The notes beneath the pieces were generated by a model that saw only the letters and a list, made by a program, of their open reading frames with translations, did not search any database and was not told the origin of the DNA. A stretch of DNA of 64,000 nucleotides from Pseudomonadota bacterium (lineage in GTDB: Bacteria > Pseudomonadota > Alphaproteobacteria > SHVP01). How positions within the stretch are numbered: the stretch's first letter is position 1; the number at the start of each line of letters is the position of its first letter. Shown here piece by piece: positions 60,320 through 64,000 of this stretch. A program made the position numbers and the translations under genes. The stretch is from contig JAQBYN010000001.1 in the NCBI GenBank assembly GCA_027622715.1, forward strand, positions 152,076-216,075. The letters are read 5' to 3'.

Positions 60320-61140
60320 GTCCATCCCCAGATGCGGGCCGCGTTGTCCCACAAAAAGGCCGCGCGCGATTCCGGGCGCAGGTCCATGGATGCCACATCC
60401 GATACCGGCTTGGCGTAGTCCATGAACGGATAACCGGTGCCGAACACCACTTTCTCTCGACCGTACGAATTCAAGAAATGTTTCAACGCCGGGGGCAAAT
60501 ATTTGGGACGGTGCCCCGACGTATCGATGAACACGCGCTCGTGCTTCCACGCCAGGCCGATGAGCTCATCGGTCCAGGGAAATCCGGCGTGGCCGGCAAT
60601 AATGGTCAGGTCGCGGAAGTACAGCGCGACATCATCCAGATAGAGCGGCCGCCCGACGTCGGATTTTTCCATGACGGCGGTATGCCCGGCAAGAACGAGA
60701 ACCGGAATCCCGAGGTCGACGCAGGCCGCGTAGTACGGGTAGTAGATCGCATCGTTGGGCGGCGCGCCGTAGAGGAACGGCAAAACCTTGTAACCGCGCA
60801 GACCGTCTTCGTTAACCGCGCGGCGTAGTTCGCGCACACCTTCCATGCCACGACGCGGATCGACGCTCGCGCATCCGACGATCCGATCAGGCGCGGCCGC
60901 TGCCATTTCAGCGACCTTGCGATTGTCGCTGGGTGAGCCGGGAAAATCGGTCGCCGACAAAACGATGCGCTCAACCCCACCGGCGTCGGCCTCGCGCAAA
61001 ATCATCTCGAGAGTCACTGCGGCGCGATCAGGCATCCCCAGGCGGTCGTAGAGCGCCTGCATCTGTGGGTAGGCCGCAAAGTATGCGGCGTCCCAATAGT
61101 TCGCCCAAACGTCGGCAACGCGAGGTTTTTTGTTATTCAT
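60316..61140 (-). CDS. Amidohydrolase-2-like protein lacking the N-terminal HxH
   Basis: The ATG at 61140 gives 274 residues. The fold is that of amidohydrolase family 2 (TIM barrel): IPVLVLAGHTAVME, LTIIAGHAGFPWTDELI and KVVFGTGYPFMDYAK. Two usual metal or catalytic positions differ. The N-terminal HxH place reads DVWANYW, and the late Asp of FGSDYP is Gly in FGTGYP. It could work without metal or have another role. It is the first gene of a unit with the CoA-transferase (4-base overlap). 61141-61418 upstream holds no feature that I can name. Confidence 0.8.
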   Translation of the reverse strand: MNNKKPRVADVWANYWDAAYFAAYPQMQALYDRLGMPDRAAVTLEMILREADAGGVERIVLSATDFPGSPSDNRKVAEMAAAAPDRIVGCASVDPRRGMEGVRELRRAVNEDGLRGYKVLPFLYGAPPNDAIYYPYYAACVDLGIPVLVLAGHTAVMEKSDVGRPLYLDDVALYFRDLTIIAGHAGFPWTDELIGLAWKHERVFIDTSGHRPKYLPPALKHFLNSYGREKVVFGTGYPFMDYAKPVSDVASMDLRPESRAAFLWDNAARIWGWT

Positions 61141-61418
61141 GGCGCAGGCATTCCCATCAGTCTCGCCGCGTCTGTCAAGTCCCCGGCACAAACAGGGGCG
61201 GGTGTGACCGCCGCCACGCCGCCGCGTGTTTAACGTTGCTAGCAAACAGGGCGCTCCCTACGTTCCAGAGTGCCGCTGGCATAAACCTTGCGACCAATGG
61301 AACCATCACCCGCAAACGGCGAGCTCCCAGGTCTTTATCTGGGCGAAACTGAGACACCTGCTGGGGCCCTTGCGGCGTATCCGTGTCAAATCAGGACGCG
61401 CAGCCTGTTGAAAGAAGG

Positions 61419-62339
61419 ATGGTGAGCCACGTGTTCTTACGTCATCTCGCAATCGCGACCCTTGCACTGAGCTGGACCGTTGCCGCCCATGCGGCTGATC
61501 CGCTTGTTAATGGATCTTGGGCGGTCCAAAACGCCAATGCACCGGGCATCGTGTTTCTCGATGTTCAGTCGGCCCGTAATTATCAACGCCGACAAATCCC
61601 AGGATCGATACACACCGAATATCCCGAGGACGGTTGGCGTTACTTCACCAGTGAGCTTGGCGTGGCGATTCCCTCGCCCGCTGAATTTGCCCGCATGGTC
61701 GGTGGTCTCGGCATTGCCAACGGCGATCATGTCGTCATTGTGGCGACCGGCAGCAACGAGCGCGACATGTCGGTCGCCACGGATGTTTATTGGACCTTCC
61801 GGTTTTTTGGCCACGCTGAAGTCTCCATCCTCGACGGTGGTTTGCAAGGCTATCGGAGCGCCCGTGGCCCGGTCGAATCTGGTGAAGGCACCAAACGCCC
61901 GGCCACGGAATACGCGTCGCGACGGCGCTCCCGCATTCTTGCCGAATACGACGACGTATTCGGCGCGCTGGGGGTGAGCGTCCTTGTCGATCATCGGCCT
62001 TACGCAAACTACCTCGGGATCAACAAGTCCAACCTTGCCAAATCCTATGGCGCCATCCCCGGGACCAAACATTTGCCCGCCGAATGGCTGATGAAGGACG
62101 GGGGAGGCGTATTCCGCACCAAAGACGAACTCATGCGGCTTTTTGCCTTCGCCGAAATCCGAACCGACGGTCAGACCATTTCGATCGGCGATTCCTCGCT
62201 CGAGGGATCGCTCGGTTGGTTCGCAATGTCGGAGATTCTCGGCAACCGATCAGCCAAGCTGTACACAGGCGGCATGGCGCAATGGACGCGTCGCGGCGAA
62301 AACCCGCTGGTGCGCCGGGTCAATATCGACGCGCCTTAA
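61419..62339 (+). CDS. Exported rhodanese-like protein without active-site Cys
   Basis: The ATG at 61419 is preceded directly by AAGAAGG; GTG starts at 61383, 61422 and 61431 are possible alternatives. The product has about 306 residues, with a signal peptide ending AAHA before ADPLV. Two rhodanese domains follow ([20 protein letters not shown], then [15 protein letters not shown]). The active-loop positions read [10 protein letters not shown] and [10 protein letters not shown], so neither has Cys. It may bind a ligand or be inactive. It converges on dctM with a 4 bp overlap. Confidence 0.78.
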   Translation: MVSHVFLRHLAIATLALSWTVAAHAADPLVNGSWAVQNANAPGIVFLDVQSARNYQRRQIPGSIHTEYPEDGWRYFTSELGVAIPSPAEFARMVGGLGIANGDHVVIVATGSNERDMSVATDVYWTFRFFGHAEVSILDGGLQGYRSARGPVESGEGTKRPATEYASRRRSRILAEYDDVFGALGVSVLVDHRPYANYLGINKSNLAKSYGAIPGTKHLPAEWLMKDGGGVFRTKDELMRLFAFAEIRTDGQTISIGDSSLEGSLGWFAMSEILGNRSAKLYTGGMAQWTRRGENPLVRRVNIDAP

Positions 62340-63640
62340 TCCAGATTGCCCGCGGTGCCTGGCAAATAGGTGACGATGTCGGGAAAGACCGCAATCAGAA
62401 TCACGAATGCCGCCATGATCAGAAAGAACGGGATCGACGCCCGCGTGATCTTACCGATCGAATCGCCGGTTAAGCCTTGGACCACGAACAGGTTGAAGCC
62501 AACCGGCGGGGTGATCTGCGACATCTCCACAACCACCACCAGAAATATGCCAAACCAGATCGGGTCAAATCCGGCGGCAACCACGAGTGGAAACGTGATG
62601 GGCAGCGTCATCACGATTGCCGACAAGCCGTCCAGCACCATTCCGAGGATGGCGTAGAACACCAGCAACACGGCGATCAGCCCGAACGGGCCCAGCTCCA
62701 TCGCCGAAATCACGTCGGCCACCTGCCGCGGGACCCCCAGGAACGCCATCGCTTTGGACAAAAACAATGCGCCCGCCAGGATCAAGCCGATCATGCTTGA
62801 GGTTTTGATCGCCCCCATCAGCGCAAGCCGCAGAGTGCGCAAGTTAAGCGAACGCTGGAACGCCGCCACGACCAGGGCGCCGAATACGCCCACGGTTGCG
62901 GCCTCAGACGGTCCCGCTTTGCCCGAATACATCGACCCCAGCACCAGCGCGATGAGAAATACGATGGGGCTCAAATCGAGAAGGCCGCGCCACCGATCAC
63001 CCCAGGTAAATGTCTCATCGGTAGCCGGGGTCAGCGCCGGGTTCATCGCCGCGCGGGTACCGATATACGCCATATAGGACGCCGCCAAGATCAGACCTGG
63101 CACGATGCCGGCGATGAACAGCTGCAAGATCGACGCTTTCGTCAGGACGCCGTAAATGATCAAAATGATTGAAGGCGGGATGAGCAAACCCAACGTGCCG
63201 GCACCCGCCAATGATCCCAGCGCTAACTCGCGGTTATAGCCACGCTTGAACAACTCGGTCAGGGTGATCCGCCCGACCGTCGCGGCGGTCGCTGCCGACG
63301 ATCCGGACGCCGCGGCAAACAGCGTGCAGCCCAAAATATTCACGTGCATCAGCCGGCCCGGCAGACGCGTCGTCCACGGCGATAAACCGCGAAACAACAT
63401 CTCCGACAGCCGCGTATGAAACAACAACTCGCCCATCAAGATGAACAAGGGCAATGCGATGAGTTCCGGGCTGGTCATGCTGCCCCAGAAATCTTGCGCC
63501 ATGAACTTGGCCACCGGCATGCTGGGGCGAAACACCTCGAGGCCGATAATGCCTACCGCCATTAACGCAAACCCGACCCACACCGCCGCGCCAAGAAAGG
63601 CGATTAACATCACAATGACGGTCAGCGCGGGTAACGTCAC
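62336..63640 (-). CDS. dctM: TRAP transporter large permease subunit
   Basis: This is a 434-residue membrane protein with 12 or more hydrophobic segments. The DctM pattern includes [61 protein letters not shown] and [19 protein letters not shown]. With DctQ and a periplasmic binding protein it imports carboxylates using ion gradients. The start overlaps the dctQ stop by 4 bases. The binding protein is not in the window. Which substrate it moves cannot be told. Confidence 0.93.
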   Translation of the reverse strand: MTLPALTVIVMLIAFLGAAVWVGFALMAVGIIGLEVFRPSMPVAKFMAQDFWGSMTSPELIALPLFILMGELLFHTRLSEMLFRGLSPWTTRLPGRLMHVNILGCTLFAAASGSSAATAATVGRITLTELFKRGYNRELALGSLAGAGTLGLLIPPSIILIIYGVLTKASILQLFIAGIVPGLILAASYMAYIGTRAAMNPALTPATDETFTWGDRWRGLLDLSPIVFLIALVLGSMYSGKAGPSEAATVGVFGALVVAAFQRSLNLRTLRLALMGAIKTSSMIGLILAGALFLSKAMAFLGVPRQVADVISAMELGPFGLIAVLLVFYAILGMVLDGLSAIVMTLPITFPLVVAAGFDPIWFGIFLVVVVEMSQITPPVGFNLFVVQGLTGDSIGKITRASIPFFLIMAAFVILIAVFPDIVTYLPGTAGNLD

Positions 63641-64000
63641 AGCACCGTCTCCTCGAGTTTATTTTCGCCGCCACTCGAATCCGGTGCCTCGTCGATCACG
63701 ACTCGTATCAACCGTGCGAGCAGCGCCAATGTTAGGAGACAGATGCCGAAAGAAAACGCGGTCTGCGGCCAACCCAACGGCGTTTCAGTTGGGAAAATCG
63801 AGAGGGATCCAAGCGCAAACGTCCGCGCGGTAAAATTGACCGACGCGACCGACAAATAAGTCGAAATACCGAGAGCAAAGGCCGTTCCGACCAGATCAAC
63901 TGCGCGGCGCGCCCTAGGTCCTAGGGGCTGCATAATCAAGTTGACCCGGATGTGCCCGCCTTCGCGCAGCGCCCACGCGCTGCCCCCGAACATAATGAAG
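63637..64000 (-). CDS. dctQ: TRAP transporter small permease subunit (N-terminus beyond window)
   Basis: The frame is open through the window edge, so the N-terminal part is not seen. The visible 120 residues include the typical [20 protein letters not shown] segment, [19 protein letters not shown] and two later membrane helices. The C-terminus is charged ([17 protein letters not shown]). It pairs with DctM. The gene order dctQ-dctM is standard, with a 4-base overlap. Confidence 0.9.
   Translation of the reverse strand, partial: FIMFGGSAWALREGGHIRVNLIMQPLGPRARRAVDLVGTAFALGISTYLSVASVNFTARTFALGSLSIFPTETPLGWPQTAFSFGICLLTLALLARLIRVVIDEAPDSSGGENKLEETVL

Noticed and set aside
59126..60550. Longer form of the CoA-transferase starting at 60550
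   Set aside because: The extra residues overlap the amidohydrolase-like gene and are not homologous. The ATG at 60319 has the 4-base overlap and a ribosome site.
1..64000. tRNA, rRNA, riboswitch, insertion sequence or replication origin
   Set aside because: I scanned the intergenic regions by eye and found no cloverleaf, known riboswitch core, transposase or clustered DnaA boxes. A covariance-model search could still find short ones.

Overview
This 64 kb window is chromosomal DNA from a GC-rich alphaproteobacterium, most likely Rhodospirillales-like. The main clues are two gene orders typical of that group (pdxH / J-domain protein / fabI / aroC, and histone-deacetylase-like / xseB / ispA / ... 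/ tlyA / rlmD-type), a TTAA-N7-TTAA CtrA-type box, and overall codon use. The genes are tightly packed with many 1-8 bp overlaps. I see no rRNA or tRNA gene, CRISPR array, insertion sequence or integrase.

Layout. 0-12.5 kb: two MscS-family channels, tartrate/malate dehydrogenase, a secreted nuclease, an MFS transporter, an Fpg/Nei glycosylase, a lone flagellin, an autocleavable LexA/CI-type repressor divergent from a small unknown gene, a DMT exporter, a membrane class III cyclase and a ribosome-hibernation factor. 12.5-17 kb: three minus-strand genes for an unusual alpha/beta-hydrolase family, two of them double-domain fusions. 17-20.4 kb: a plus-strand operon for pseudouridine catabolism (psuK, psuG) with a hydroxypyruvate-isomerase-like gene and an SDR. 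20.4-28.3 kb: scattered metabolism and stress genes (cyclase-like TPR protein, intradiol dioxygenase, MBL hydrolase, quinone reductase, tandem USP, CDF exporter, pdxH). 28.5-34.3 kb: envelope proteins, then a housekeeping block with fabI and aroC. 34.4-46.1 kb: minus-strand RNA methyltransferases, ispA, xseB, then alkane/fatty-acid oxidation genes (AlkB-type hydroxylase, acyl-CoA ligase, enoyl-CoA hydratase, acyl-CoA dehydrogenase). 46.3-49.5 kb: threonylcarbamoyl-AMP synthase, D-2-hydroxyacid dehydrogenase and a Phd/PIN toxin-antitoxin pair. 49.6-52 kb: alanine dehydrogenase with an omega-aminotransferase. 52-53.9 kb: a membrane cyclase with an acidic membrane partner. 54-61.1 kb: a catabolic run with a third double-domain hydrolase, two flavin-dependent hydroxylases, a dehalogenase-like protein, a CoA-transferase and an amidohydrolase-like protein. 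61.4-64 kb: a rhodanese-like secreted protein and TRAP transporter subunits.

The most interesting signal is the alpha/beta-hydrolase family at 12.5-17 kb and 54-55.7 kb. Seven domains in four proteins carry histidine (G-[DY]-H-T-G) at the nucleophile elbow where hydrolases have Ser, Asp or Cys. Three of the four proteins are head-to-tail duplications, and one is translationally coupled to a pair of flavin-dependent hydroxylases. Nearby proteins in the same run also lack canonical catalytic residues: the dehalogenase-like protein has Gly for its nucleophile, the amidohydrolase lacks HxH and the late Asp, and the rhodanese lacks its Cys. I read this as a candidate uncharacterised catabolic or binding system. 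All alignments were made by eye.
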